This document shows, in pieces, positions 1 to 8,666 of a stretch of 64,000 bases of DNA. Origin of the DNA: an uncultured Sphingomonadaceae bacterium (GTDB lineage: Bacteria; Pseudomonadota; Alphaproteobacteria; Sphingomonadales; Sphingomonadaceae); the NCBI GenBank assembly GCA_947501695.1, contig CANMWO010000003.1, positions 459,001 through 523,000 of the forward strand, given 5' to 3'. The notes under the pieces were generated by a model, which saw nothing but the letters and a program-made list of their open reading frames with translations, was not told where the DNA came from and did not search any database. Every line of letters begins with the position of its first letter. Positions within the stretch are counted from its first letter, which is position 1. The position numbers and the translations under genes were made by a program.

Positions 1-92
1 AGAATTTGGGATGATGGGGATGAAAAAGACGGGTCCAAATATCCCGCATTCATCCCTTGCTTTATCCACAATGAAATCACAGGGTTGCGGGC

Positions 93-926
93 ATGAACAG
101 ACTCCATTTGCATATGTTATCGGACTCCACTGGCGAGACGCTGGAGAATATCGCAAAAGCGGCGTTGGCGCAATTTGATGGTGTCGAAATTATCAAGCAT
201 TTTTGGCCGATGGTGCGGTCGGAGACCCATCTCAACCGGATATTGGTAGAGGTTGCTGACAATCCGGGTTTGGTGATTTTTACCTTGGTTAACAGTGATA
301 TACGGGCAAGATTGGAGCGAGAATGCCGCCATTTGGGGCTGCCAGTGGTCCCTGCGCTCGATACGGTCACCGACGCTCTGTCCAATATGTTGGGACAAGA
401 AGCCAAAGCGCGGCCAGGTCGCCAACATATATTGGATGCCGCCTATTTCGAGCGGGTCGAGGCTATTCAGTTCACCATCGCTCATGATGACGGCATTGGC
501 TGGGAAAATTGGGAAGAGGCGGATATTGTTCTGGCGGGTGTGTCGCGGACCTCCAAAACGCCAACGTCCATTTATCTGGCCAATCGCGGCTATAAAACGG
601 CGAACATCCCAATAGTTCCGGAATCACCGCCACCCCAATCCCTATTTCATCTGAAAAATCCGCTGGTCGTTGGTTTGATCACAGGGGCTAGCCGATTGGT
701 GCAAGTGCGACGCAACCGCTTGCTATCGCTCAATCAAGCGCCCGAAACCGACTATGTCGATGAAGAAAAGGTCAAGGCCGAAACCCAATATGCCCGGCGG
801 ATGTTTGCCGACAATGGCTGGCCGATGATCGATGTGACACGGCGTTCGATCGAGGAATCTGCTGCGGCGATCATCAACTTTTACAATGAGCGGCATACGG
901 AACAGCAGGGCGGTGCCGATGAGTGA
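93..926 (+). CDS. ppsR: Pyruvate,phosphate dikinase / PEP synthase regulatory protein (DUF299)
   Basis: Bifunctional serine/threonine kinase and phosphorylase that switches pyruvate phosphate dikinase or PEP synthase on and off, using ADP as phosphate donor and Pi for the reverse step. The 277-aa protein has the family N-terminus with SDSTGET (residues 11-17) and the P-loop-like GVSRTSKTPTS (149-159), the nucleotide-binding signature of PF03618. Length is normal for the family. A GC-rich AGGG-containing stretch precedes the ATG. It is the first gene of a tightly packed + strand cluster, and the next gene starts inside its stop region (8-bp overlap). Whether the target is PPDK or PpsA cannot be told from this window. 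Confidence 0.95.
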   Translation: MNRLHLHMLSDSTGETLENIAKAALAQFDGVEIIKHFWPMVRSETHLNRILVEVADNPGLVIFTLVNSDIRARLERECRHLGLPVVPALDTVTDALSNMLGQEAKARPGRQHILDAAYFERVEAIQFTIAHDDGIGWENWEEADIVLAGVSRTSKTPTSIYLANRGYKTANIPIVPESPPPQSLFHLKNPLVVGLITGASRLVQVRRNRLLSLNQAPETDYVDEEKVKAETQYARRMFADNGWPMIDVTRRSIEESAAAIINFYNERHTEQQGGADE

Positions 927-1536
927 CGATGTGCCTGAACCAATGCTGATATTAGCCTCCAAAAGCAAAGCCCGGCGCGCGATGTTGGAGGCGGCGGGTG
1001 TTATTGTTGAAGCACTAGCGCCCAATGTGGATGAAGAAGCGTTGAAAGAAGGGTTACAGGCCGACGGCGTAACCGCCCGCAATCTGGCCGATGCGCTGGC
1101 GGAAGCCAAAGCCGTGCGATTGTCTCGGCGCATCGGGCCCGCGCTTGTCCTGGGCGGGGATCAGGTTCTCGCGTTGGAAGATGGATCGATGCTTGACAAG
1201 CCGGCTGGTCCTGACGACGCCAAGGCGCATTTGCGTTTGCTTTCTGGCAAAAAACATAAATTATTCAGTGCGGCAGTGATCGCGGATCAAGGATCACCGG
1301 TCTGGCGGCATATAGATATCGCGACTTTGACCATGCGGACCTTGAGTGACGCATTTATCGATAGCTATGTAGAAGCGGAATGGAACAATATCCGCTATTG
1401 CGTTGGCTGCTACGAGATTGAAGGCCGCGGGGCGCAGCTTTTTTCAGACATTAAAGGGAGTCAGTTTACGATCATGGGTCTGCCACTAATCCATTTGCTC
1501 GACTATCTGCGTGTCAGAGGCGTTATGCCGTCATGA
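919..1536 (+). CDS. maf: Maf-family nucleoside triphosphate pyrophosphatase
   Basis: House-cleaning pyrophosphatase that hydrolyses non-canonical or excess NTPs in the cytoplasm. Family signatures are LASKSKARRAML near the N-terminus, GGDQVL in the middle and YEIEGRGAQLF followed by GSQFTIMGLPL near the C-terminus. I chose ATG 919 (205 aa, starting MSDDVPEP), which overlaps the ppsR stop by 8 bp and fits translational coupling. An in-frame ATG at 886 would add 11 residues inside ppsR with no family homology expected. It overlaps aroE by 4 bp (ATGA). The exact substrate subclass (dTTP/UTP or m7GTP) is not certain. Confidence 0.93.
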   Translation: MSDDVPEPMLILASKSKARRAMLEAAGVIVEALAPNVDEEALKEGLQADGVTARNLADALAEAKAVRLSRRIGPALVLGGDQVLALEDGSMLDKPAGPDDAKAHLRLLSGKKHKLFSAAVIADQGSPVWRHIDIATLTMRTLSDAFIDSYVEAEWNNIRYCVGCYEIEGRGAQLFSDIKGSQFTIMGLPLIHLLDYLRVRGVMPS

Positions 1537-2351
1537 CCGGTATGTCCCCCTATGCTGAAGTTATTGGTGACCCGATTGCACACAGCAAATCGCCCATCAT
1601 TCATAAATTCTGGCTGGAAAAACTCGGAATCAAAGCCGATTATAAAGTGTTCCACGTGAAACCGGACGAATTGGGAGATTATATCGCTAACCGCCGCGAT
1701 GATAGCAATTGGCAGGGCTGCAACGTCACGATTCCGCATAAGTTGGCGGTGATGGATCATGTGTCCGATCCCGGCAAGGTCCGCGCTTCTATTGGTGCAA
1801 TGAACACGATTGCACGGACAGAAAACGGAGACCTTTTTGGCACCAATACTGATGCTGGCGGTTTTTTTGCGCCCATTGCCGATGTTCCGCTCAGCGGTCA
1901 GGATGTAGTTGTCATCGGGGCTGGCGGTGCTGCCCAAGCGGTGTTGTTTGCCCTGTCCCGTATTGATGTTGGTTCTGTCACGATCATCAACCGCAATGTC
2001 TTAAAGGCTTCTGCTTTGTTGATGCGATTTGGCCTTAAGGGGCAGGCTTTGGAACATGGGTCAGCCCTGCCGGACGCGCGATTGCTGGTGAACGCCAGTG
2101 CGCTGGGTATGAAAGGACAGGATGAGCTTGTCGTGGATCTAAGCACCTTTCCCGATGATGCGATTGTCTATGACCTTGTCTATGTACCAATAAAAACCCA
2201 ATTGCTTAAAGCTGCAAAGGCACGGGGTCTTGAGACAATTGATGGATTATCGATGTTGATTGGGCAAGCGGCGGTCGCGTTTGAAATTTTCTTTGGTCAA
2301 TCCCCGCCGCTGGAACATGATGAAGAATTAAGAAAGCTGCTTCTAGCATGA
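1533..2351 (+). CDS. aroE: Shikimate dehydrogenase (NADP+)
   Basis: Reduces 3-dehydroshikimate to shikimate with NADPH in the chorismate pathway. The 272-aa protein shows the substrate-binding IGDPIAHSKSP (11-21), the catalytic lysine in NVTIPHK (Lys70), the partner Asp in GTNTDAGG (Asp107) and a Rossmann glycine loop GAGGAAQAV (129-137). The start overlaps the maf stop as ATGA; a second Met lies three codons in. It is followed by coaE with another ATGA overlap, so maf, aroE and coaE are probably co-translated. Confidence 0.96.
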   Translation: MTGMSPYAEVIGDPIAHSKSPIIHKFWLEKLGIKADYKVFHVKPDELGDYIANRRDDSNWQGCNVTIPHKLAVMDHVSDPGKVRASIGAMNTIARTENGDLFGTNTDAGGFFAPIADVPLSGQDVVVIGAGGAAQAVLFALSRIDVGSVTIINRNVLKASALLMRFGLKGQALEHGSALPDARLLVNASALGMKGQDELVVDLSTFPDDAIVYDLVYVPIKTQLLKAAKARGLETIDGLSMLIGQAAVAFEIFFGQSPPLEHDEELRKLLLA

Positions 2352-2947
2352 CCAAACCGATGATCATTGGTCTGACAGGTTCGATCGGCATGGGAAAATC
2401 GACTGTCGCTCAGATGTTTGCCGATGAAGGCGTGCCGATTTTCGATGCCGATGCCGCAGTACATATCTTGCAGGGCCCCGGCGGGGCATTGGTTGACGAA
2501 ATTGAGGCTTTATTCCCGGGTACAACCGATGAAAATGGCGTCGATCGTCAGAAGCTGGGTCCAGCGGTATTGGGTAATCCCGACGCGTTAAAACAGCTCG
2601 AGGCGGTGATTCACCCGGCAGTTGGAATGATGCGTTTGAAATTTCTGGACGAGAATCAAAATGCACCGATGCTTCTCTTTGATATTCCACTCCTGTTTGA
2701 GAAAAGTGGCGCTGATGGCATCGATCATGTGATTGTAGTGTCAGCTACAGACGCAGATCAGCGGGAACGGGTATTGCGCCGCCCTGGTATGACGCCGGAC
2801 AAATTTGAGAAGATTAAGTCCCTGCAAATGCCGGATGATGAAAAGCGCAAACGGGCTGATTTTATCATCAATACATCACAGCCAATAGAAGAAACGCGGC
2901 AGCAGGTTCAAAATACTATAGAAAAATTGAAAGCTTCCCTTGCGTAA
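2348..2947 (+). CDS. coaE: Dephospho-CoA kinase
   Basis: Catalyses the last step of coenzyme A synthesis, phosphorylating the 3'-hydroxyl of dephospho-CoA. The 199-aa protein has the P-loop GSIGMGKST (11-19), the DADAAVH segment just after the first strand, and the PLLFE segment of the CoA-binding lid region. Length is standard. It overlaps aroE by 4 bp and is followed after 27 bp by dnaQ. The aroE-coaE-dnaQ order is a common alphaproteobacterial arrangement. Confidence 0.95.
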   Translation: MTKPMIIGLTGSIGMGKSTVAQMFADEGVPIFDADAAVHILQGPGGALVDEIEALFPGTTDENGVDRQKLGPAVLGNPDALKQLEAVIHPAVGMMRLKFLDENQNAPMLLFDIPLLFEKSGADGIDHVIVVSATDADQRERVLRRPGMTPDKFEKIKSLQMPDDEKRKRADFIINTSQPIEETRQQVQNTIEKLKASLA

Positions 2948-2974
2948 CCGGAAATTGAGTCCGATATTGGGCTT

Positions 2975-3673
2975 ATGCGGGAAATAATTTTCGACACTGA
3001 AACCACCGGCTTTGACCCTCAAAGCGGCGACCGGATGGTTGAAATTGGTTGTATTGAAATGATCGACCGGGTCGAAACCGGTGAAAGTTTTCACTGCTAT
3101 TATAATCCTCAACGCACGATGCCCAAAGCGGCAGAGCAAGTGCACGGGCTGTCCGATGTATTCCTTTCCGATAAAAAGCTGTTTGCTTCCGGCGCTGACG
3201 AATTGCTGGAATTTCTCGGAGAGGCGAATCTCGTGGCGCATAATGCGCAATTTGATTTTAATTTTCTCAATGCCGAACTGGTGTTGTGCGGCAAAAAACC
3301 GGTTTCTCAATTTCGTATGGTCGATACGCTAGCCATTGCCAAAGTGAAGCACCCGGGGGCAAAATTGTCGCTCGATGCGCTATGCAGCCGCTACGGCATA
3401 GATCGCAGCCACCGTGTCAAACATGGCGCGTTGCTGGATGCTGAATTGCTTACGCAGCTTTATATAGAGCTGACTGGCGGCCGTCAGATCGGCCTTGGTC
3501 TAGCGGATGACAAGGCGGATTCCAAAGACGATGAGCGACAACCCACCCAGAAAGAATCTGCGTTGCGGCGACAGTTTATCGCCCCGCGCCCACATAGCGC
3601 CAGTGCCGAAGAATTGGCGCGCCATGCGGCTTTCATGGAAGGGATAAAGGACTCTCTCTGGGCAGAAACCTGA
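2975..3673 (+). CDS. dnaQ: DNA polymerase III epsilon subunit (3'-5' proofreading exonuclease)
   Basis: Proofreading exonuclease of the replicative polymerase. The 232-aa sequence has the Exo I motif with catalytic Asp7 and Glu9 (FDTETTGFDP), the Exo II motif HNAQFDFNFL, and Exo III around HGALLDAELL. A C-terminal tail of about 60 residues, polar and partly charged, is where epsilon normally contacts the alpha subunit. It is the last gene of the ppsR-dnaQ cluster. The divergent secB often seen next to it in alphaproteobacteria is absent here; hpf follows instead. Confidence 0.95.
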   Translation: MREIIFDTETTGFDPQSGDRMVEIGCIEMIDRVETGESFHCYYNPQRTMPKAAEQVHGLSDVFLSDKKLFASGADELLEFLGEANLVAHNAQFDFNFLNAELVLCGKKPVSQFRMVDTLAIAKVKHPGAKLSLDALCSRYGIDRSHRVKHGALLDAELLTQLYIELTGGRQIGLGLADDKADSKDDERQPTQKESALRRQFIAPRPHSASAEELARHAAFMEGIKDSLWAET

Positions 3674-3739
3674 CGGTTCGGATCTCTTTTCCTGTTGAAT
3701 AGTTATAAAATCTTTGCGCAACCATAATGGAGAAAAAAT

Positions 3740-4312
3740 ATGGAAATTCGTGTTTCAGGACATCAAGTGGACACCGGCGATGCGCTCCAAGGCCATGTTG
3801 ACGATCGAATGAATGCGATAGCCGACAAATATTTCCCCAAGGCCATTTCGACCCACGCAACATTTAGCAAAGCCCCTCACAATCATTTTAAATGCGATAT
3901 TGTGTCCCACATAATGACCGGTCTTATGCTGAAATCAGAAGCTCAGGCAGGTGATGCGCATCAAGCTTTTGACCAAGCCTCTGACAAAATTGAAAAACAG
4001 CTGCGCCGCTATATGCGCCGGCTAAATGATCATCATGTTCAGGCCCAATATGCTGCGAAGCAGGAAGAAGCGGCTTATCGTGTATTTGACGCTGGAGACG
4101 ATGAGGTCGAGGTGGAAACCAATTCCGAAGCACCGGCCATTATCGCTGAAACGAGCACCGACATCCCAGAAGCGAGTGTTTCCGATGCCGTGATGATGAT
4201 GGATTTGCGTAATACCGGCGCGCTATTGTTTAAAAATGCTGGAACTGGATCGCATAATATGGTCTATCGCCGGTCAGACGGCACTATCGGTTGGGTTGAA
4301 CCACAAGCATAG
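3740..4312 (+). CDS. hpf: Ribosome hibernation promoting factor, long form
   Basis: Binds the 30S decoding region in stationary phase and dimerises ribosomes into 100S particles. At 190 aa this is the long form: an S30AE-type N-terminal domain (residues 1 to about 105, beginning MEIRVSGHQVDTGDALQ), an acidic linker, and the conserved C-terminal dimerisation domain (about 130-188, with FKNAGTGSHNMVYRRSDGTIGW). A GGAG ribosome binding site lies 8 bp upstream. ptsN follows after 155 bp. In many proteobacteria this pair sits directly behind rpoN, but here rpoN is about 50 kb away. Confidence 0.94.
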   Translation: MEIRVSGHQVDTGDALQGHVDDRMNAIADKYFPKAISTHATFSKAPHNHFKCDIVSHIMTGLMLKSEAQAGDAHQAFDQASDKIEKQLRRYMRRLNDHHVQAQYAAKQEEAAYRVFDAGDDEVEVETNSEAPAIIAETSTDIPEASVSDAVMMMDLRNTGALLFKNAGTGSHNMVYRRSDGTIGWVEPQA

Positions 4313-4467
4313 CGCTTTGTTTCGCTTTTGAATCCCCTGATTCGCCCAGATTATTGGTAATTTCTGGCGGAATATATTTGTGATCTAGCGCATCTCGTAA
4401 TGGCGACTCGCCTGTAATGATGCTTTGCGTAGTAATATTGTCAGGCTGTTGAGCCTGTGAGGATAAA

Positions 4468-4935
4468 ATGAAGTATTTGTCAGTTCATATGGACGCTGCC
4501 GCTGTGACGGCGAGTGCAACCGCTCTGTCCAAGCAAGAAATTTTTACGGCTTTGGCCAAAAAGGCATCCCAATGTTATGGGTTGAATGCAGAGATGGTCG
4601 TGGATCGTCTTAATGATCGCGAAGCGCTGGGTTCAACTGGCTTTGGCGGATCCGTTGCTATTCCTCATGCCAGAATCAAAGAGTTGGACCAATGTGTTGG
4701 CTTGTTCATCCGTTTAAAGCAGTCCATCGGCTTTGACGCCCATGATGGTCAGGATGTTGATCTAATCTTTGGTCTATTGTCACCAGAACAGGGTAGCGCA
4801 GACCATCTAAAAGCCTTGGCAGAAGTCTCCCGTTTTCTGCGTGACGAGTCCATTGTTGCAAAGTTACGCGGTGCTGCTTCCGAGGACGCACTATATGTGC
4901 TGCTGACCGGGCAGCAGGATCAGCAAGCGGCTTGA
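4468..4935 (+). CDS. ptsN: PTS IIA-like nitrogen regulatory protein (EIIA-Ntr)
   Basis: Phosphate-accepting output protein of the nitrogen PTS, relaying signals from EI-Ntr and NPr to regulators of nitrogen, potassium and stringent responses. The 155-aa protein has the PTS_EIIA type-2 fold with the phosphorylatable His67 in SVAIPHARI, and GSTGFGGSVAIPH is the family signature. The next gene starts at its stop codon. No PTS permease genes are visible, consistent with a purely regulatory role. Confidence 0.94.
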   Translation: MKYLSVHMDAAAVTASATALSKQEIFTALAKKASQCYGLNAEMVVDRLNDREALGSTGFGGSVAIPHARIKELDQCVGLFIRLKQSIGFDAHDGQDVDLIFGLLSPEQGSADHLKALAEVSRFLRDESIVAKLRGAASEDALYVLLTGQQDQQAA

Positions 4936-4937
4936 TA

Positions 4938-5417
4938 ATGTCTTCAGAGACCGATTCAGAGCAAGGACAGGACGGATCACACGAACATTTTCGTGCTTTG
5001 GAGCGGCTTTACAAAAAAGCACCTATCAACACATTGTTTGAATCCGATCTTGAGATTATCGAGCGCGGCTTTGCACGCATTACATTTGCGGTCGATGAGC
5101 GGCACTATCACGCGGCGGGTGCTGTTCATGGTACGAGCTATTTCAAAATGCTTGATGATGCTGCCTTTTACGCAGCCAACAGTCTGGTTTCCGACAGATT
5201 TCTGCTGACTACAGCTTTCAATTTGCTGTTCACCCGACCGCTAAAATCTAGCACTGTGACTGCAGAAGGGCGCTGGGTTAGCGGGAAAAGACGGGTTTTT
5301 GTCGCCGATTCTCGGCTCATAGATGAAGAGGGTGAGGAAATTGCCCGCGGTACTGGAACATTCATGCGGTCTCACATCCCGCTGGCATCGCTTCCCGGCT
5401 ACAAGCAGGACATATGA
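4938..5417 (+). CDS. PaaI-family hotdog-fold thioesterase
   Basis: Probable acyl-CoA thioesterase; the substrate is unknown. The 159-aa protein has a single hotdog domain with the family stretch HAAGAVHGTSYFKMLDDAAFYAANS, in which the helix after HG carries the usual catalytic acidic residue, followed by TTAFNLLFTRPL. ATG 4938 is preferred; an in-frame TTG at 4932 sits inside the ptsN stop. The gene follows ptsN almost without a gap and is followed by a 4-bp overlap with the DUF1491 gene, suggesting one transcript. Confidence 0.82.
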   Translation: MSSETDSEQGQDGSHEHFRALERLYKKAPINTLFESDLEIIERGFARITFAVDERHYHAAGAVHGTSYFKMLDDAAFYAANSLVSDRFLLTTAFNLLFTRPLKSSTVTAEGRWVSGKRRVFVADSRLIDEEGEEIARGTGTFMRSHIPLASLPGYKQDI

Positions 5418-5749
5418 TCGAACCGCGACTGTCTTCCGAGATGACAGTGCAGTCCTTGTTGCGCAAAGTGAATCAAGAAGGCGGCTTTGCGATGGTCCTT
5501 CGCAAGGGTGACCGGATCGCAGGTGCGATTCTCATAATATGTCTGGAAAAGGGTAAAGATCCGCGGCTTCTGGAGAAGATGCCGAGTCTCGATGGCCCAT
5601 CGACATGGCAAAAGATTTGGCCTCAAGACACTGATAATAAACAAGATTTAGATGAATATTTGAATCGTAGAACCGGCTTTGATCCCGATTTGTGGTTAAT
5701 TGAACTGGACATCGCGGATGCGGAACGGCTCATCGCTGATATGACCTGA
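5414..5749 (+). CDS. DUF1491 family protein
   Basis: Small 111-aa cytoplasmic protein of the alphaproteobacterial DUF1491 family; function unknown. Visible family features are the N-terminal EPRLSSEMTVQSLLRKVNQEGG and the KGDRIAGAILI segment, followed by a C-terminal half with DLDEYLNRRTGFDPDLWLIELDI. It starts inside the stop of the thioesterase gene (ATGA), with GCAGGA just upstream as ribosome binding site, so it is probably the last gene of the ptsN transcript. Confidence 0.8.
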   Translation: MIEPRLSSEMTVQSLLRKVNQEGGFAMVLRKGDRIAGAILIICLEKGKDPRLLEKMPSLDGPSTWQKIWPQDTDNKQDLDEYLNRRTGFDPDLWLIELDIADAERLIADMT

Positions 5750-5941
5750 TTTCTTGACTTTGTTGCACTGCACCCTAAATGGCCAATAACTTTTGAGCGA
5801 AGGTTGTTCCTAGGGATTGTCAATGATGACAGGGAATAAACACGCAGACGGAGGGAACAGGGATAAGCTGTTGGTTGGTTTTTAGGCTTATTTAAGCAGA
5901 CTTTCGTCTGCACTGGACTCACTGCATAATATAATGGTTTT

Positions 5942-6643
5942 ATGAGCAAGGTTTTTAAAGCTGCAAGCGCGTTGTCGCTTGCTTTTTTTGCGGTCACCAC
6001 TTTTGCAGTGGCCGACGCATCGTTCGCTCTTGAAGCGAATGATGATATTCCGGAAGTTGATATCGTCATCGATCCGGCAATGCTAAAGTCCACTGACGAT
6101 GCCGCTCCAGTAGTTTTTGGAGAACCGCAGGAAGTGGTTGCAACAATTCCTCAAGATGTGATCGACGCAGATAAGCTCGCTAATGAAGAGCGGGCTTCGG
6201 CCGAAACCGTTGATTTTAATAATTCAGGCGCTGGTTCACTGCGTGAACTAGTGAAACAGCAGACTGTTAATGGCCCGCTGAGCAAAGAAATGCAGTGCCT
6301 TGCTGGAACGGTCTATTTTGAATCCAAAGGCGAAACACTAGCTGGTCAACTTGCGGTAGCGCGGGTTGTCATGGCGCGGGCCGCGTCCTCGCGTTTCCCG
6401 GACAGTCTTTGCGGTGTAGTTTACCAGCGTAAGCAGTTTTCCTTCATTCGTGGTGGTAAAATGCCGCGGATTGACAAAGGACATCGTCATTGGCGCAATG
6501 CTGTTGCAATTTCCAAAATTGCGATAAATGACGGTTGGAAAAGCCCTGTAGAAGGCGCTCTATTTTTCCACGCGCGCTATGTTTCGCCGGGTTGGCGGCT
6601 GAAACGGATGGCGACGATTGATAATCATATCTTCTATCGCTGA
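5942..6643 (+). CDS. Exported cell-wall hydrolase, SleB type
   Basis: Peptidoglycan hydrolase of the Hydrolase_2 (SleB/CwlJ) family, presumably periplasmic. The 233-aa protein has a signal peptide (about 1-29, hydrophobic stretch AASALSLAFFAVTTFAV), a disordered acidic stretch to about residue 100, and the catalytic domain at 115-233. Glu127 in GTVYFESKGE is the expected catalytic acid, and RKQFSF and AVAISKIAINDGW match the family core. It stands alone with 192 bp upstream and a strong terminator 24 bp downstream. Non-sporulating alphaproteobacteria use these enzymes for wall remodelling. Confidence 0.88.
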   Translation: MSKVFKAASALSLAFFAVTTFAVADASFALEANDDIPEVDIVIDPAMLKSTDDAAPVVFGEPQEVVATIPQDVIDADKLANEERASAETVDFNNSGAGSLRELVKQQTVNGPLSKEMQCLAGTVYFESKGETLAGQLAVARVVMARAASSRFPDSLCGVVYQRKQFSFIRGGKMPRIDKGHRHWRNAVAISKIAINDGWKSPVEGALFFHARYVSPGWRLKRMATIDNHIFYR

Positions 6644-6667
6644 TTTCGAACATCAATAGATTTCATA

Positions 6668-6698
6668 AAGGCTCCCACCCGGGGGCCTTTATTTTGTT
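6668..6698 (+). terminator. Rho-independent terminator after the sleB-like gene
   Basis: A 9-bp stem (AAGGCTCCC pairing with GGGGGCCTT, one G-U pair) closes a 4-nt loop ACCC and is followed by the T-rich run TATTTTGTT. It starts 24 bp after the hydrolase stop codon and ends about 25 bp before mmcB, so it separates the two transcripts. Confidence 0.85.
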
Positions 6699-6722
6699 CC
6701 GTTTATGTTCTAGTCTCCTGTC

Positions 6723-7265
6723 ATGATGATAGAAACTAGCGATTCGCCTTTGGCTACCTCTGCTTTGATCACTAAATCCGATCTAAAGGAGGAACATTTG
6801 ACTCCATTGACTGGTGCGGCGGCAGTGGCTCGCGGTGTGGCGCGGCTATTTTCGCGACATGATATCATGGTCCTTTCCGAAGTCAGCCTACCCAATAAAC
6901 GGCGGGCAGACCTGATGGGCGTAGATGCCAAAGGGCAGATAGTGATTGTCGAGATAAAGGTCGCGCGTGGAGACTTGTTGGGTGACAATAAGTGGATGGA
7001 ATATCTGGATTATTGTGACCGGTTTTATTGGGCGGTACCTGGTGAACTGGACGCCTCACCACTTAATCGCCCGGATTTCTTACCCGAAAGGTCCGGATTG
7101 ATCATCGCGGATGCTTATGATGCAGAAATAATCCGGCCGGCCGCAACCCATGCTCTAGCGCCAGCACGGCGCAAGACCGAGACGATGAGGCTGGCGCGGC
7201 GATCGATGTCGCGTTTGTCTGCTGTCAACGGTTGGATTGACCCTGAGACACGAGAATTTTACTGA
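6723..7265 (+). CDS. mmcB: MmcB family DNA repair protein (PD-(D/E)XK nuclease fold)
   Basis: Alphaproteobacterial SOS/mitomycin-C-associated DNA repair protein; in Caulobacter mmcB is damage-inducible. The 180-aa protein has a nuclease-fold core with RRADLMGV (Asp63) followed by VEIKVARGD (Glu77, Lys79), the typical D...ExK constellation, then a YLDYCDRFYWAVP segment. Two adjacent ATGs at 6723 and 6726 are equally possible. It is the last + strand gene before a convergent ankyrin gene. No clear LexA box was identified by eye. Confidence 0.87.
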   Translation: MMIETSDSPLATSALITKSDLKEEHLTPLTGAAAVARGVARLFSRHDIMVLSEVSLPNKRRADLMGVDAKGQIVIVEIKVARGDLLGDNKWMEYLDYCDRFYWAVPGELDASPLNRPDFLPERSGLIIADAYDAEIIRPAATHALAPARRKTETMRLARRSMSRLSAVNGWIDPETREFY

Positions 7266-7289
7266 ACGAAAATATGCCCGATCGGTGAC

Positions 7290-7997
7290 TTAGCCTTTCG
7301 GCCCAAAAAACTTGCCTTCGGTTTTTGGTTTTTTCTCCGCATCCGCTTTTTCAATTTCATTCAATATAGAGGCAGCCCGCCGGTCACGTGTCGCATAGTC
7401 GCGAGCGGAAAGTCCCGCCAACGTGTCGGGGCGGTCGGGGTCTGCACCGTTTTTTAGCAGCAGTCGCGTCATTTCCGAATCCCGCAACTGCACGGCGCGG
7501 ATCAAGGCTGTCTCACCTTGATTATTAGTCTCATTAACATTGGCCTTTTTAGCGAGCAATACTCTCGCCCCTTCCATGAAACGCAATTGCGTGGCGAGCA
7601 TCAGCGGTGTGGTACCCTGCTTATCGCGGAGATTAGGGTTAGCTCCCTTTTGCAACAAAAAACCTGTCCAAGTGGCATCGCGACGGGCAACCACGATGTG
7701 CAACGCGGTCTCACCGGTGGAAATATCCCGTGTGTTGACGATCACCGTACCCGGCTGATTCAAAAATTTGGTGGCTTCGGCCCCGTCCCTATCTTTCACG
7801 GCTTTCAGAAAATTATAACTGCTGGAAAATTGTGCGGTGGCCACACCAGGAAGTACCAGGGAACAGACGACTATAAGCCTAAGGAAAAAACGCCGAATGC
7901 TGCTTTTTCCATTATTTGGATCATTGGATTGTGAAATTTCGCTGTTGCCCCAAAACATAAATATAGCCCTATCCAGATTTGACGGCCCAATTGTCAT
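7290..7997 (-). CDS. Exported ankyrin-repeat protein
   Basis: Protein-interaction protein of unknown partner. About four ankyrin repeats are visible, with consensus pieces GETALHIVVARRD, QGTTPLMLATQLR, QGETALIRAVQLRD and GLSARDYA, and a basic C-terminus. A hydrophobic stretch after two arginines (RRFFLRLIVVCSLVLPGVATAQ) looks like a signal peptide, so it likely works in the periplasm. The start is ambiguous: the longest frame begins at 7997, but ATG 7958 has a better AGGG-type ribosome binding site and puts the signal sequence nearer the N-terminus. Confidence 0.82.
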   Translation of the reverse strand: MTIGPSNLDRAIFMFWGNSEISQSNDPNNGKSSIRRFFLRLIVVCSLVLPGVATAQFSSSYNFLKAVKDRDGAEATKFLNQPGTVIVNTRDISTGETALHIVVARRDATWTGFLLQKGANPNLRDKQGTTPLMLATQLRFMEGARVLLAKKANVNETNNQGETALIRAVQLRDSEMTRLLLKNGADPDRPDTLAGLSARDYATRDRRAASILNEIEKADAEKKPKTEGKFFGPKG

Positions 7998-8048
7998 CTG
8001 CCAATAGATTCCGTCAATTATCGGTTGAATATTATCCCCTAGCAGACC

Positions 8049-8666
8049 ATGTCTGGCCGCATGATGAACAAATTTCTATCCGTTTTCTCTGCGGTTCTTG
8101 TAATGGCGCTGTTGTCCGCCTGCAACCCGGCTTCTTCAGATAATGTTGAAGAAGAAGCGCCGCTGGCCGGTGCCAAAATTGGCGGCAGTTTTACGCTCAC
8201 CAATCAGGATGGTGGGAAAAGTTCAGACACTGATTTTGCGGGCAAATACCGTATCATCTATTTTGGTTTTACCTACTGCCCTGATGTTTGTCCGATAGAT
8301 CTCGCCAATTTGATGAATGGGCTTACGCTCGCGGAAAAGGAAGACCCGGCGCTAGCGGAGAAGATCCAGCCGATATTTATTTCCATCGACCCGGAGCGTG
8401 ATGGCCCGGAACAGCTCAAGCAATATACCGACAATTTCCACCCACGGTTGATCGGACTAACAGGCAGTATCGACGAAATTGCAGCGGTCGCGAAGAAATA
8501 TCTGATCATTTATAACAAGCGCGAAAGCCCAGGTTTTAGCGAATATCTAGTGGACCACAGTCGGCAGGGTTATTTGTTTGGACCGGATGGTGAACCGATT
8601 GCACTTCTCCCCTTTGATGGGACACCGCAACAGGTGGCGGACGAAATCAAGCGGTGGACACGATAG
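8049..8666 (+). CDS. SCO1/SenC-family copper chaperone lipoprotein
   Basis: Thioredoxin-fold protein that delivers copper to the CuA centre of cytochrome c oxidase or handles its thiols. The 205-aa protein has a lipobox LLSAC (acylated Cys25), the copper-binding CxxxC in TYCPDVCP (Cys77, Cys81) and the third ligand His170 in YLVDHSRQGYLF. It is membrane anchored on the periplasmic side. No cytochrome oxidase genes lie nearby. The following gene starts with GTG inside its last codons. Confidence 0.93.
   Translation: MSGRMMNKFLSVFSAVLVMALLSACNPASSDNVEEEAPLAGAKIGGSFTLTNQDGGKSSDTDFAGKYRIIYFGFTYCPDVCPIDLANLMNGLTLAEKEDPALAEKIQPIFISIDPERDGPEQLKQYTDNFHPRLIGLTGSIDEIAAVAKKYLIIYNKRESPGFSEYLVDHSRQGYLFGPDGEPIALLPFDGTPQQVADEIKRWTR

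Noticed and set aside
4364-4380. Possible -24/-12 promoter upstream of ptsN (TGGCGGAATATATTTG)
   Set aside because: The GC of the -12 element is missing and the spacing does not fit; not a sigma-54 promoter.
5754-5780. Possible sigma-70 promoter TTGACT...CTAAAT before the sleB-like gene
   Set aside because: Spacing is only about 15 bp and the -10 is weak, leaving a long 5' leader; too uncertain to list.
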